The position numbers and the translations under genes were made by a program. A stretch of DNA of 11,603 bases from Desulfuromusa sp. (GTDB taxonomy: Bacteria; Desulfobacterota; Desulfuromonadia; Desulfuromonadales; Geopsychrobacteraceae). A model generated the notes under the pieces. It saw only the letters and a list, made by a program, of their open reading frames with translations, was not told where the DNA came from and ran no database searches. Location of the stretch: positions 1 through 11,603 of the forward strand of contig JAOZOH010000089.1 in assembly GCA_029933365.1 (NCBI GenBank), read 5' to 3'. Of this stretch, positions 1-7,300 are shown piece after piece. Numbering within the stretch: position 1 is the first letter of the stretch; every line of letters starts with the position of its first letter.

Positions 1-164
1 AAGAGGGTCAATACAGCAGGAACCAGTTGGGCAACAATTAACAGAGCGCAGAAGCCAACAAACAGAAGAACCAGGATGCCACTGTTATAGGTTTGAGTTG
101 TGTCAACTGCGAATGCTGGTACGGCGAAGAGGCTCAGGGTCAGTGTAGTGATGATTGCTTTCAT
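1..164 (-). CDS. small signal-peptide/one-TM membrane protein A, copy 1 (3' end outside window)
   Basis: Partial gene reading leftward from an ATG at 162-164, preceded by a good ribosome binding site (AAAGGAG, about 6 nt upstream). The 54 visible residues have a signal peptide ending in AFA at residues 17-19, a short polar stretch, and the start of a hydrophobic segment with the core GFCALLIVAQLVPA. It is the second gene of a two-gene unit whose first gene (protein B) lies 47 bp upstream. Against the complete copy at 7370-7591 there are 8 base differences in 164. Seven are silent and one changes Val15 to Ile, which is strong evidence that this is a real gene under purifying selection. I do not recognise a named family, and the function is unknown. 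Confidence 0.8.
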   Translation of the reverse strand, partial: MKAIITTLTLSLFAVPAFAVDTTQTYNSGILVLLFVGFCALLIVAQLVPAVLTL

Positions 165-211
165 GATGATCTCCTTTAAAAGTTTAATTTATTTGTTTAT
201 TTCGTATCGTT

Positions 212-436
212 TTAGTGAGTTGTAACTTCTTTATGATCACGGCCAAATAGCCCTTTGAGAGCACCAATCAACATGATTGTTGCAGGAACCAATTGACAGA
301 CAATGATTAGAGCAAAGAAGCCGATGAACAAAGAGAGGAGCAATCCACCACCACTTGCACTGTTGCTACCTGCTGCAAAAGCTGAAGAAGAAAAAGTGAT
401 CAGGGCGATTAATGTATTGCGTAATGTGTTTTTCAT
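212..436 (-). CDS. small signal-peptide/one-TM membrane protein B, copy 1
   Basis: Encodes 74 residues. An in-frame ATG at 490 would add 18 residues, but the ATG at 434-436 has a strong Shine-Dalgarno (GGAGG, 5 nt spacer) and the upstream ATG lies inside the sigma-54 promoter region, so 436 is chosen. Residues 1-21 look like a signal peptide ending in AFA. Residues about 31-58 are a glycine-started transmembrane segment, followed by a short charged tail (GRDHKE). The core IGFFALIIVCQLVPA matches protein A (VGFCALLIVAQLVPA), so A and B are paralogues within one operon. The predicted mature form is an inner-membrane peptide of about 53 residues, N-terminus outside and charged tail inside. The protein is identical to the copy at 7639-7863. 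No function is known to me. Confidence 0.85.
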   Translation of the reverse strand: MKNTLRNTLIALITFSSSAFAAGSNSASGGGLLLSLFIGFFALIIVCQLVPATIMLIGALKGLFGRDHKEVTTH

Positions 437-491
437 GATGTCCTCCATCTCTATGTTTGATTGCTTTTTTGTTTGCTTATGCCCAGACATA

Positions 492-509
492 AAGCAGTGA
501 CCGTGCCAA
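492..509 (-). promoter_or_regulatory. sigma-54 (RpoN) promoter of small membrane protein operon, copy 1
   Basis: Read on the minus strand the site is TTGGCACGGTCACTGCTT. The GG (complement of 506-507) and the GC (complement of 494-495) are separated by exactly 10 bases, as in the consensus TGGCAC-N5-TTGC. The expected transcript start near 482 leaves a leader of about 46 nt before the ATG at 436. The same element, with the same spacing, is preserved in the second copy, although flanking bases there have diverged. Confidence 0.8.
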
Positions 510-775
510 GTTTTGAAAATAAAATCAAAAAAACTATAACAATTCGTTTTTATTGATAAATAAAATTATTTATTCATATTTAGCAGATTATTTTGAAAAA
601 TGTTTTGTATATAGAAGACATACACCCAGGCAGGTGGAAAATTAGAAGGAGAGCAGGGAACAGATTGCAACATATTGATATTTATCATGTTTATAAAATA
701 TATCTGGTGTATATAAAAAAATCATATCAGATATATTTTTTATCTGAAAAAATATCTATCGGGGATAAATTCAGA
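510..775. other. AT-rich intergenic region with hairpins, between sigma-54 promoter and dcyD-like gene
   Basis: No convincing gene. A 12-bp inverted repeat lies at 695-706 / 728-739 (AAAATATATCTG and its complement), and overlapping AT-rich stems continue to about 757. Read on the minus strand, these stems are followed by a run of seven T, so they may weakly terminate the PLP-enzyme operon that ends at 776. A short palindrome CACCCAGGCAGGTG at 623-636 lies about 115 bp upstream of the sigma-54 promoter, where an enhancer-binding protein could bind. That role is only positional inference. Confidence 0.45.
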
Positions 776-1798
776 TTAAAGCAATTTTGCCATCTGATCT
801 GCAATGGAGAACAAACCAAAGAGCCCACCGGTATGAAGAAAAATAATGCGTGGGCCAAAGCATTCTGGATTATTCTCCAGTTCTGAAATCATGGCATAGT
901 AGGCCTTGCCCGTATAAACCGGATCGAGAACCACCCCCTCAAGGTGAGCCAGATCCCTGATGGCTTCCAGTTCCTGCGGTTGTGACAGCGCATAACCTCG
1001 ACCGACGTAACCATCCAGGATTTCAATATCTGCAGTGGTGGCAACAGGCTGCTCAAGATATTTGTCCTGAAAATCATTGATAATGGTGCCAATAACCTTC
1101 TGAAAGTAATCCCTATCATCGCAGACATTCACACCAACCACGCGAAAATCAGCTGCAAACAACTTATTTCCCAGCACCAGGCCAGAGGTTGTTCCACCTG
1201 AACCGACGGCGGAAATAACTGTGGTCGGCACAGCAGCAGGATCATCCAGTTGCGCCACATCACTGACCAGCTCTTCAACCGTGGCGACATATCCCCATGA
1301 GCCAAGGGCGGTCGAGCCACCCTCGGGAATGATATAAGGACACGCACCCTTGGCTACAAGTTCTTCTGCCTGCCACGCAAAATATCGATCCCGTTGCTGA
1401 TACTCTTCTGGTGTAATCCAGATGATAGTTGCGTCAGCCAGACAATCGAGCAGGATATTCCCCTCTGGCGCGGGTGGTTGCTCTGGATTGGGAGTCCGCA
1501 GCAACAGAACCGACTTGAGACCCAGGCGCTTTGCCGCAAAAGCGGTTGCCCGGCAATGATTTGACTGCGCACCGCCGCAGGTAATCACAGTGTCTGCACC
1601 CATCTCCACAGCATGCTGGAGGATAAATTCCAGCTTTCTGACTTTGTTTCCCGATAATTCAGTCCCGGTGTAATCATCCCGCTTAAAAAAAATTTCGACC
1701 CCGAATTTATCACTCAACCGAGTCATCTTTTCCAGGGGAGTTGGCGTTTGGGCAAGTTTGATCCGTTCGGGATATTGAAATGGTATGGTCTGACTCAT
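776..1798 (-). CDS. dcyD: D-cysteine desulfhydrase / ACC-deaminase family PLP enzyme
   Basis: A 340-aa fold-type-II pyridoxal-phosphate enzyme of the usual length for DcyD. It would be cytoplasmic, with no signal peptide. Visible family marks are: PTPLE near residues 20-23; FKRDD 38-42; SGNKVRKLE 49-57, with Lys52 the expected PLP Schiff-base lysine; QSNH 78-81, stacking under the cofactor; the phosphate-binding loop GSGGTTSG 199-206; LDPVYTGKA 291-299; and HTGG 322-325. DcyD converts D-cysteine to pyruvate, sulfide and ammonia; close relatives act on 1-aminocyclopropane-1-carboxylate or L-cysteate, so the substrate is not certain. Start ATG has GGAGG 7 nt upstream. It lies 57 bp downstream of the ATP-grasp gene on the same strand, probably as the last gene of that operon. 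Confidence 0.85.
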   Translation of the reverse strand: MSQTIPFQYPERIKLAQTPTPLEKMTRLSDKFGVEIFFKRDDYTGTELSGNKVRKLEFILQHAVEMGADTVITCGGAQSNHCRATAFAAKRLGLKSVLLLRTPNPEQPPAPEGNILLDCLADATIIWITPEEYQQRDRYFAWQAEELVAKGACPYIIPEGGSTALGSWGYVATVEELVSDVAQLDDPAAVPTTVISAVGSGGTTSGLVLGNKLFAADFRVVGVNVCDDRDYFQKVIGTIINDFQDKYLEQPVATTADIEILDGYVGRGYALSQPQELEAIRDLAHLEGVVLDPVYTGKAYYAMISELENNPECFGPRIIFLHTGGLFGLFSIADQMAKLL

Positions 1799-1855
1799 TG
1801 CTCAACCTCCAATTATGATGGCAGCCATCTTATTAGTTTTTGCGAGTGCATTAAA

Positions 1856-3028
1856 TTATGGGATGGTAACAAACTCCCGCAAATTCGAATCGAGTATGTT
1901 TTGCAACTCGACAAAATCATCTTCTGCTGTTTCTGTAAACAGAAAACCGAAAACCGGATACTGCTGAAAATCAATTTTCCTCAGTTCCAACGGCTTCTCA
2001 AATTTTGCCAGTAATTTATCATAATCAAACGATTTGATCTTATCGATTTCTATGCCGGTTGAATTGTCCAGCACCACAACACTGAAAAGCTTTCCCTCTT
2101 TTCCCTGCAATAACTGAGACCAGTCTGGTTTTTTCTGGTGATAATAATAGAGATAGGGATTAAACCCATAAGCCAAAAAAGAGATATCTGCCGTAGTACA
2201 CCAGCCACCAAAGCGCAGCGGGTTAACCTCTATCGGTAATAACGTACCATCGCTGTCTCTTCTCAGTTCGATATGTACAGGAAAGTTTTTCACTTCAGCC
2301 AAACGACCAATTTCCCCGGCAAACTCGGTAAATTCCGCAAGATTCGATTCAATGATCTCTTTGGATGAAATATAAACCCTGTCACTGACATCGGTAACCG
2401 AAGCAAAAACATGCTTTAAAATACCTAAAACGACCGCCTCCCCTGCGGAATTATAATAGACATCGACAGCAAACTCTTCTCCATTAATGCACTGCTCAAT
2501 GATAAACGAACTGGTATTCAGGACAGAATCGGGATACAAATTTTTAATTTGTTCTATTTCCGTAATTATTGCAGCAATTGTGTCGAGCCACTCTGCATAA
2601 GTTGCAACCTTATAAACCCCCATACTCATAAAACCCACAGTCGGCTTTATAATAAACGGGAGCGGCAGCTGGTAAAATTGAACATTTTTCAATTCATTAA
2701 GGCTGACGCCCTTGAAGAAGAAATCTGGAAACATCGATTGGGTCAGTTGCCTAAACTTCAACTTATCCTTGAATAGTTCAATCTTTTCCGGAAGGTCACT
2801 AAAAGGGAGATGCTCCGATATCCACCCAATTGAATTTTCAGAGGTTGTATAGATGGGGAGATTTTCTTCCTCCCGCACCATTTCAATAGCACGGTTCTCA
2901 CTGATCACCGTGGTACCAGCATAAAGATTCAGCTGATTTGCTGATTCGGTTCCAACAATCGGGATATTATTGTCCCTGACAGTTTTTTTGAAAAAATCTG
3001 AAACATACGGTTTATCGACAAAAAACAT
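1856..3028 (-). CDS. ATP-grasp domain ligase, substrate unknown
   Basis: A 390-aa protein with an ATP-grasp fold. The N-terminal third is a pre-ATP-grasp domain. The ATP-binding Lys is in FIIKPTVGFMSMG (125-137), the hinge region is IIEQCINGEEFAVDVY (176-191), and the Mg/ATP acidic residues are in HIELR (252-256) and PIEVNP (265-270), followed by RFGG. Such enzymes couple a carboxylate to an amine or thiol using ATP; nothing in the sequence identifies the substrate. About 120 C-terminal residues show no motif I know. Its ATG shares a base with the TAA of the upstream cobO-like gene (TAATG), indicating translational coupling, and a PLP enzyme follows 57 bp downstream. It resembles biotin-carboxylase/carnosine-synthase-like ATP-grasps more than D-Ala-D-Ala ligases, but this is a low-confidence impression. 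Confidence 0.8.
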   Translation of the reverse strand: MFFVDKPYVSDFFKKTVRDNNIPIVGTESANQLNLYAGTTVISENRAIEMVREEENLPIYTTSENSIGWISEHLPFSDLPEKIELFKDKLKFRQLTQSMFPDFFFKGVSLNELKNVQFYQLPLPFIIKPTVGFMSMGVYKVATYAEWLDTIAAIITEIEQIKNLYPDSVLNTSSFIIEQCINGEEFAVDVYYNSAGEAVVLGILKHVFASVTDVSDRVYISSKEIIESNLAEFTEFAGEIGRLAEVKNFPVHIELRRDSDGTLLPIEVNPLRFGGWCTTADISFLAYGFNPYLYYYHQKKPDWSQLLQGKEGKLFSVVVLDNSTGIEIDKIKSFDYDKLLAKFEKPLELRKIDFQQYPVFGFLFTETAEDDFVELQNILDSNLREFVTIP

Positions 3029-3543
3029 TACTTTTCAATTCCTTCTCTTGCTTCGACACCATTCTGATAATAATGCTTGATCTCTTTCATTTCAGTGACA
3101 AGATCAGCTACTGCGATAATTTTGGGATCAGCTTTTCTACCGGTAATAACCAGTTCAACCCCTGCCGGCTTTTCCCGGATAAAATCGAGCAGATCATCGA
3201 CACTAAAAAGATTGTAATAGGTAGCAATATTGGCCTCATCAAGAATGATCAGCTGATATTCGCCTGAACACATCATTTGTTTAGTTTCCCTCAGACCCTC
3301 GCGGGCAGCCTCAATGTCCTCATCCTCAGGGTCTTTGTAGATGAAACAGTCTCTTCCATACTGTTTCAAGGTGATCCAATCTTGCAGTTTAGAGATTGCA
3401 TCAAGTTCGCTGTATTTCATCCCTTTGACAAACTGGGCGATATAGACCTTAAAACCCGCTCCGGCAGCCCGCAAGGCAAGTCCCAGAGCTGCCGTTGTCT
3501 TCCCTTTGCCATCACCAGTGTAAACTTGAACGTATCCCCGCAT
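3028..3543 (-). CDS. cobO: cob(I)yrinic acid a,c-diamide adenosyltransferase (CobO/BtuR/CobA type)
   Basis: A 171-aa cytoplasmic P-loop protein, slightly shorter than the roughly 195-aa enterobacterial BtuR. The Walker A motif GDGKGKTT (10-17) sits at the very N-terminus, typical of this family. Further marks are a Walker B-like LIILDEAN (98-105), VITGRKADPKII (132-143), ADLVTEM (146-152), and a C-terminal IKHYYQNGVEAREGIE tail. These enzymes transfer the 5'-deoxyadenosyl group of ATP to Co(I) corrinoids to make coenzyme B12 forms. The Shine-Dalgarno is weak (GAGAGAG). No cobalamin riboswitch fits in the 41 bp between the start and the upstream repeat element. It overlaps the ATP-grasp gene by one base (TAATG). 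No other cobalamin gene lies in the window, so its role here could be corrinoid salvage or something specific to the operon. Confidence 0.88.
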   Translation of the reverse strand: MRGYVQVYTGDGKGKTTAALGLALRAAGAGFKVYIAQFVKGMKYSELDAISKLQDWITLKQYGRDCFIYKDPEDEDIEAAREGLRETKQMMCSGEYQLIILDEANIATYYNLFSVDDLLDFIREKPAGVELVITGRKADPKIIAVADLVTEMKEIKHYYQNGVEAREGIEK

Positions 3544-3591
3544 ATTTCTCTCTCTTCAAAAAAAAGGAATCCAGACCACCACCTATGCTGC

Positions 3592-3700
3592 AGCAAAATC
3601 GGGACTGTCCCAGACTTTTGCGACGCGAACCACTTCAGTTTCATAGCCCGTAAACACCTGGGACAGCCCCCGATGAGTCTGGGTACAGTCCCGGGTTTAC
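3592..3700 (-). repeat. MITE/REP-like element R1 (inverted relative to R2 at 6933-7060)
   Basis: Contains CGGGACTGTCCC near its left end and TGGGACAGCCCCCG followed by GTACAGTCCCGGG at its right end, so the ends are inverted relative to each other. The interior holds CTTTTGCGACGCGAACCAC (3615-3633), which recurs exactly on the opposite strand at 7002-7020. Compared with R2 it lacks one internal GGGGGCTGTCC subrepeat. It fills most of the gap between the M48 protease stop and the cobO-like start and has no coding capacity. Elements of this look recur between genes in many proteobacteria, but the family name is my inference. Confidence 0.75.
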
Positions 3701-3709
3701 TAAATACAC

Positions 3710-5248
3710 TTATTTAACCACCCGTGCCCGGACGACCTTTCCCTGCACATTTTTCAGATCAGCAAACGGGCCAATACCGATTGCTATCGTTTTTGACTGT
3801 TGTGGGGCAAGCCGGCTAGGTAACTGTAATTGAGTGGTTCGAACCTGTCCTTGAGTATCCCTGAATTGCACGATAAAGCTGACATCATCCACAGTTTGCC
3901 GGGTTCTATTGTTAATCTGTACCAGCAGATAATTACTGCGATCACGACCTAACTTCATCTGCAGATACTTATGTGGGTTGTCGGGAAGATCCAGGCGGAT
4001 CAGTGAACTGTTGGCCGCCTTTCCCGCTTCGGAATTGGAACCAGCAGCCGCAGAAAAATATTTCTTCGCCGTAACAACATCCCCCCCATTAAGGGATAAA
4101 TTCCCCAAGGCATTCATGGCAGGTGCAGTGGGGAGATATTTAATACTTTTCTTCAGGTCAGCCTCACCTTGAGCGGTTTCGTGCAACTTCAAGCGCGCCA
4201 ATCCACGTTGCAGATAATAATGAAAATATTTGTCATCATGCTGTAGAGCACGATCATAGTTGGTTACGGCATCCCGATAACGGCGCTGCTTTAAACGGAT
4301 ATCGCCACGCAGCGAATGAAACAATGCTTCACGCGGTTGCATTTTTAACGCATTATTCGCAAAACGTAGCGCGCGGTCGGTATTGCCATCATGTAACGCT
4401 TTGCGGCCTGCGTCAAAAGCTTTATAGGCATCCCGATCCTTAAACAACGGAGCCATCTTTTGTTGATAACGCTCTCGACCGATTTCCCCGCCTGGTGACA
4501 GAGTTGCGGCAGTTCTCCGATTAGTGTCAACCCGCTCCTGTGATGGCGGGTGGCTGGCAAATAATCCGTTAAGCCAGTTTGAATTTCCACTTTCAGATAA
4601 GCGAACAAAAGTCTGCTGCAATTTTATCGCCGCATGAGGATCATATCCGGCTCTGGACATGTATTTCATCCCGTAAAAATCGGCTTCCAACTCAGCACCT
4701 CGACTATACTTCTGCGTCAATAACTGCGCCGCAATCCCGGCACCACCAAGTGCCAGCTGCGAATATTCACTGTTTTGTGATGCGATTCCAGCGGCCATAA
4801 TTGCCCCCTGCAACATCATCCCCCGTTCCATCCCTTTGGCACCGTGACGAGCAGCAGCATGAACAATTTCATGCCCCAGAACAGCAGCCAGTTCGGCTTC
4901 ACTGTCCAGCTCAACCAGCAAGCCACGATTAATGACTATTTTCCCACCAGGCAATGCCCATGCGTTAGGAGTGGAGTCATTAATAACATTGAACTCATAG
5001 GGCAACTTACGATCACTCACTGCGGCCAGCCGCTGACCGACCCGCTTTACATAGGCAACAACTTGAGGGGCAGTATTATAATCGCCTCCTTGCATCTGCC
5101 GACTGGGAAGATATTGCTTGTTGCCAATATTAATCTCTGACGATTCCGAGACAAATGCCAACTCATTTTTCCCGGTGACCGGATTGACAGCACAACCGGT
5201 CAGCCCCAACAATATGACAAACCAGATCAAGAATATTTTTTTCTCCAT
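3710..5248 (-). CDS. M48 family zinc metalloprotease lipoprotein with TPR repeats (BepA/LoiP-like)
   Basis: A 512-aa envelope protease. The ATG at 5248 is preferred over one at 5260 because it has GGAG 6 nt upstream, while the other has only AAGGA two bases away. A hydrophobic signal ends in the lipobox LTGC, so Cys19 is likely lipidated. The zinc site is HEIVH at 126-130 with the third ligand in ELEAD (Glu186), and the family motif SHPPSQERV follows at about 232-240. Residues about 273-375 form TPR-like helical repeats, and the last 85 or so look like a beta-rich accessory domain. The architecture matches periplasmic quality-control proteases that assemble or degrade outer membrane proteins. 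It is divergent from the DUF4139 gene with a shared upstream region of about 97 bp, and the nearest downstream gene on the strand is the cobO-like gene. Confidence 0.88.
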   Translation of the reverse strand: MEKKIFLIWFVILLGLTGCAVNPVTGKNELAFVSESSEINIGNKQYLPSRQMQGGDYNTAPQVVAYVKRVGQRLAAVSDRKLPYEFNVINDSTPNAWALPGGKIVINRGLLVELDSEAELAAVLGHEIVHAAARHGAKGMERGMMLQGAIMAAGIASQNSEYSQLALGGAGIAAQLLTQKYSRGAELEADFYGMKYMSRAGYDPHAAIKLQQTFVRLSESGNSNWLNGLFASHPPSQERVDTNRRTAATLSPGGEIGRERYQQKMAPLFKDRDAYKAFDAGRKALHDGNTDRALRFANNALKMQPREALFHSLRGDIRLKQRRYRDAVTNYDRALQHDDKYFHYYLQRGLARLKLHETAQGEADLKKSIKYLPTAPAMNALGNLSLNGGDVVTAKKYFSAAAGSNSEAGKAANSSLIRLDLPDNPHKYLQMKLGRDRSNYLLVQINNRTRQTVDDVSFIVQFRDTQGQVRTTQLQLPSRLAPQQSKTIAIGIGPFADLKNVQGKVVRARVVK

Positions 5249-5345
5249 TATTTTCTCCATTGTCCTTTATAATTGATGGCGTTGCAGCTGAACCATCCTT
5301 CGAGAATATCATATTTTTCTACTTGAGATAAAAAAAGAGGTGTCC

Positions 5346-6872
5346 ATGAAATATCTACTCCAGTTTTCCCTGATTTTTTTCACCCTGTTGGCAGCCACCG
5401 CTTTTGCACAACCAACAGAAGTTATCCTCTACCCTTCGGGAGCAACAGTTTCAGAGCAGATAACTCTACCGCAGGGGACAGCCTCTGCAACGTTACTGCT
5501 ACCAAATGTGGCAATCCCGGAGTCCTTAAAATTGGCATTGCAAGCGGCACCAAAACAGAAGATCAACGGGATTGAATATGAATCGATATTACCAAACGCC
5601 TCTGATTTCAAAGAACTTAAAGCGTTGATTTCTCAACTTGAGCAGAAAATTGCTGCGGTTGATGACCAGATTCAATCACGAACTCTCGCTCTTGACTATT
5701 GGAAAAAACAGGAGGATCTGCCACTAAAAACCCTTGCAGATGCGCGAGAAATGGGGAAAATCATTCGTGATGAGAGCATTCTTCTACTCCAAGATGCCAC
5801 CCAACTGCGACAGAAAAAAACCAAGCTGGCAAAACAACTCAAAGAAGCCCGCAATCAGCTACAGCAAAAAACCGGAAATAACCATCGCAACTGGCAGGTC
5901 CAGGTCCGACTAGCTCAACCGACTAAAACGAACCTTGATCTGATTTATTCTTACCGTATCCGCCGTGCAGGCTGGCAATCGAGCTACAGCTTGAATGCCC
6001 TCCCCGGGCAGAAACAAGTCCAATGGACCTGGACCGCAAAGATTATGCAGCAGACCGGTATCGACTGGAATGGAGTTGATTTAAAAATTGCCACCACCGA
6101 GCCAGTTTTCACCCTCACACCGCCTCAGATTAGGCCTTGGGAAATCACAGAAAAACAAATTGCTTATGCCCGCGGCAACACGAAAATGATGACCATGGCA
6201 AAAGAAATGGTGATGGATGAAGCAGCACCAGCCATGATGGCAGCGCCTGTGCCAGCCAGAACTGAAGGACAACTGTTTGATATCTATGATCTGGGGCAGG
6301 TAATCATTGCATCGGGTAAAGAGTCGCGGATTAAAATCAGGGAAGGGATCTGGAATGCAGAGTTTTCCTACTTGACCCGTCCATTGTTATCTGAGCAGAT
6401 TTTTCTTGAAGCGGACCTCGATTTGACCAAGGATTTCCTCCCTCTTCCAACGGGGATGGCTTCAATCCAAGTGGATGGTGTCCATGTCGGCCAGCGCAAT
6501 TTTTCCCTGCATGAAAAACAGGATGTCAGCATGAGTTTTGGTAGTGATCCAGGTCTCGTTGTTGATGTGCAGACAGATCATATTGCCGGGGCAAAAGGGC
6601 TGCTGGCAAAAAAGCGGACCTACAATTGGAACTGGACGATCAACCTGGCTAGTCATAAAAACTTTGCTGTTGATCTTATAGTAGAAGATTCCTACCCTCA
6701 TTCTGGACACGAGAAAATTGTGTTGCAAGAGTCATTCTCTCCACCTCTTCCGGTTCGGGAGAAAGATCAACTTATTTGGAATCTGACTATTCCTCCACAG
6801 GGTGAAAAGCGGGTTCAATACGGTTATGAGGTGACATATCCTGAAGATATGCCAGTCTCTCTGGGACGCTGA
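5346..6872 (+). CDS. secreted DUF4140/DUF4139 (mucoidy-inhibitor-A-like) coiled-coil protein
   Basis: A 508-aa protein. The ATG at 5346 has AGAGG 5 nt upstream; the in-frame GTG at 5340 has no properly spaced site. Residues 1-21 are a signal peptide (AFA then Gln22). Next come a DUF4140-like beta domain with IYPSGATV-type text (VILYPSGATV, 26-35), a charged helical coiled coil at about 86-178, and a DUF4139 domain opening at YSYRIRRAGWQSSYSL (201-216). A Met/Ala-rich low-complexity linker lies at about 279-302, before the final beta-rich part ending in VQYGYEVTYPEDMPV. The family is widespread and poorly understood, with envelope or exopolysaccharide links. It is transcribed divergently from the M48 lipoprotein protease, which suggests a shared envelope role. 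No membrane anchor is seen beyond the signal. Confidence 0.85.
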   Translation: MKYLLQFSLIFFTLLAATAFAQPTEVILYPSGATVSEQITLPQGTASATLLLPNVAIPESLKLALQAAPKQKINGIEYESILPNASDFKELKALISQLEQKIAAVDDQIQSRTLALDYWKKQEDLPLKTLADAREMGKIIRDESILLLQDATQLRQKKTKLAKQLKEARNQLQQKTGNNHRNWQVQVRLAQPTKTNLDLIYSYRIRRAGWQSSYSLNALPGQKQVQWTWTAKIMQQTGIDWNGVDLKIATTEPVFTLTPPQIRPWEITEKQIAYARGNTKMMTMAKEMVMDEAAPAMMAAPVPARTEGQLFDIYDLGQVIIASGKESRIKIREGIWNAEFSYLTRPLLSEQIFLEADLDLTKDFLPLPTGMASIQVDGVHVGQRNFSLHEKQDVSMSFGSDPGLVVDVQTDHIAGAKGLLAKKRTYNWNWTINLASHKNFAVDLIVEDSYPHSGHEKIVLQESFSPPLPVREKDQLIWNLTIPPQGEKRVQYGYEVTYPEDMPVSLGR

Positions 6873-6909
6873 AAAACAATCCAGAGTCTTTTGGGAACAT
6901 GTACGAATG

Positions 6910-6928
6910 GCGCTAGTTTAAGTAGCGC
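6910..6928 (+). repeat. small hairpin 37 nt downstream of the DUF4139 gene
   Basis: GCGCTA at 6910-6915 and TAGCGC at 6923-6928 form a 6-bp stem with a 7-nt loop. No T-run follows, so it is at best a weak or processed 3' end for the upstream gene. Confidence 0.35.
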
Positions 6929-6932
6929 TGCA

Positions 6933-7060
6933 GTAAACGCGGGACTGTCCCCAGATCCATCGGGGGCTGTCCCAGAAGTTTACGGTTCACGAAGAACTGC
7001 GGTGGTTCGCGTCGCAAAAGCTTAGGACAGCCCCCATGCGGGGACAGTCCCGGTTTTGCT
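6933..7060 (+). repeat. MITE/REP-like element R2 (inverted partner of R1)
   Basis: Its reverse complement aligns along its length to R1 at 3592-3700, apart from an extra internal GGGGGCTGTCC subrepeat. Both ends carry paired motifs: CGGGACTGTCCC followed by CGGGGGCTGTCCC on the left, and GGACAGCCCCC followed by GGGGACAGTCCCGG on the right. The whole element is therefore bounded by roughly 30-bp imperfect terminal inverted repeats. It has no transposase and is non-coding. R1 and R2 bracket the protease and DUF4139 genes. Confidence 0.75.
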
Positions 7061-7081
7061 CGGGTTGGAACCAACAAGGTC

Positions 7082-7260
7082 GCGGGGTTGCGACCCCGCC
7101 CGATGCCTTACTCTTTTATCGTGTCATAAAAGAGTAAGCAGAAAAAGACACCCGAACTCCTTGCCCTGCGGGTACCCTCTGTTTCGTTACGCTTTGCAGC
7201 TCAGAAAAAAACTCGCCAAGGCTCAGACATTTTTCTTCGAAACCCTGCAAAGCTACACTA
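7082..7260. other. gene-free block of hairpins before the small-protein operon terminator
   Basis: Three structures are visible. GCGGGGT-TGCG-ACCCCGC forms a 7-bp stem at 7082-7099. A 13-bp perfect stem lies at 7107-7119 / 7126-7138 with a 6-nt loop. CTTTGCAG at 7191-7198 pairs with CTGCAAAG at 7244-7251 and encloses a nested AGAAAAA / TTTTTCT stem. No credible ORF or Shine-Dalgarno was seen. This could be decayed repeat material or a structured RNA; I cannot tell which. Confidence 0.4.
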
Positions 7261-7300
7261 CACTCCGGCTGCATCACACGGGAGATGGTGGTTCAAAGAT

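Larger units (their letters stand above)
1..460. repeat. segmental direct repeat, left copy (partner 7428-7887)
   Basis: Positions 1-460 align without gaps to 7428-7887 (offset 7427). There are eight mismatches, all between 18 and 129, and 331 identical bases from 130 to 460. Similarity continues with small indels through the sigma-54 promoter to about 510 and then stops. The left boundary lies outside the window. The repeat carries the two-gene small membrane protein operon. Confidence 0.95.

Noticed and set aside
303..500. 65-aa plus-strand open frame, repeated at 7730-7963
   Set aside because: It is antisense to small membrane protein B. It recurs only because the segment is duplicated, and the substitution pattern in the repeat supports the minus-strand frames.
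593..886. 97-aa plus-strand open frame with a TTG start
   Set aside because: It has no ribosome binding site, is AT-rich low-complexity text, and overlaps the end of the well-supported dcyD-like gene on the other strand.
3544..3591. Cobalamin riboswitch upstream of the cobO-like gene
   Set aside because: Only about 48 bp separate the start codon from repeat R1, too short for a B12 riboswitch, and no B12-box-like sequence is seen.
3592..3700. GGGACTGTCCC motifs considered as a CRISPR array
   Set aside because: There is no regular repeat-spacer periodicity, and the motifs are inverted ends of one element.
4834..4856. Possible sigma-54 site on the plus strand (TTTGGCACCGTGACGAGC)
   Set aside because: The GG-to-GC spacing is 11 bases, not 10, and it lies inside the M48 coding sequence with no gene downstream in that direction.
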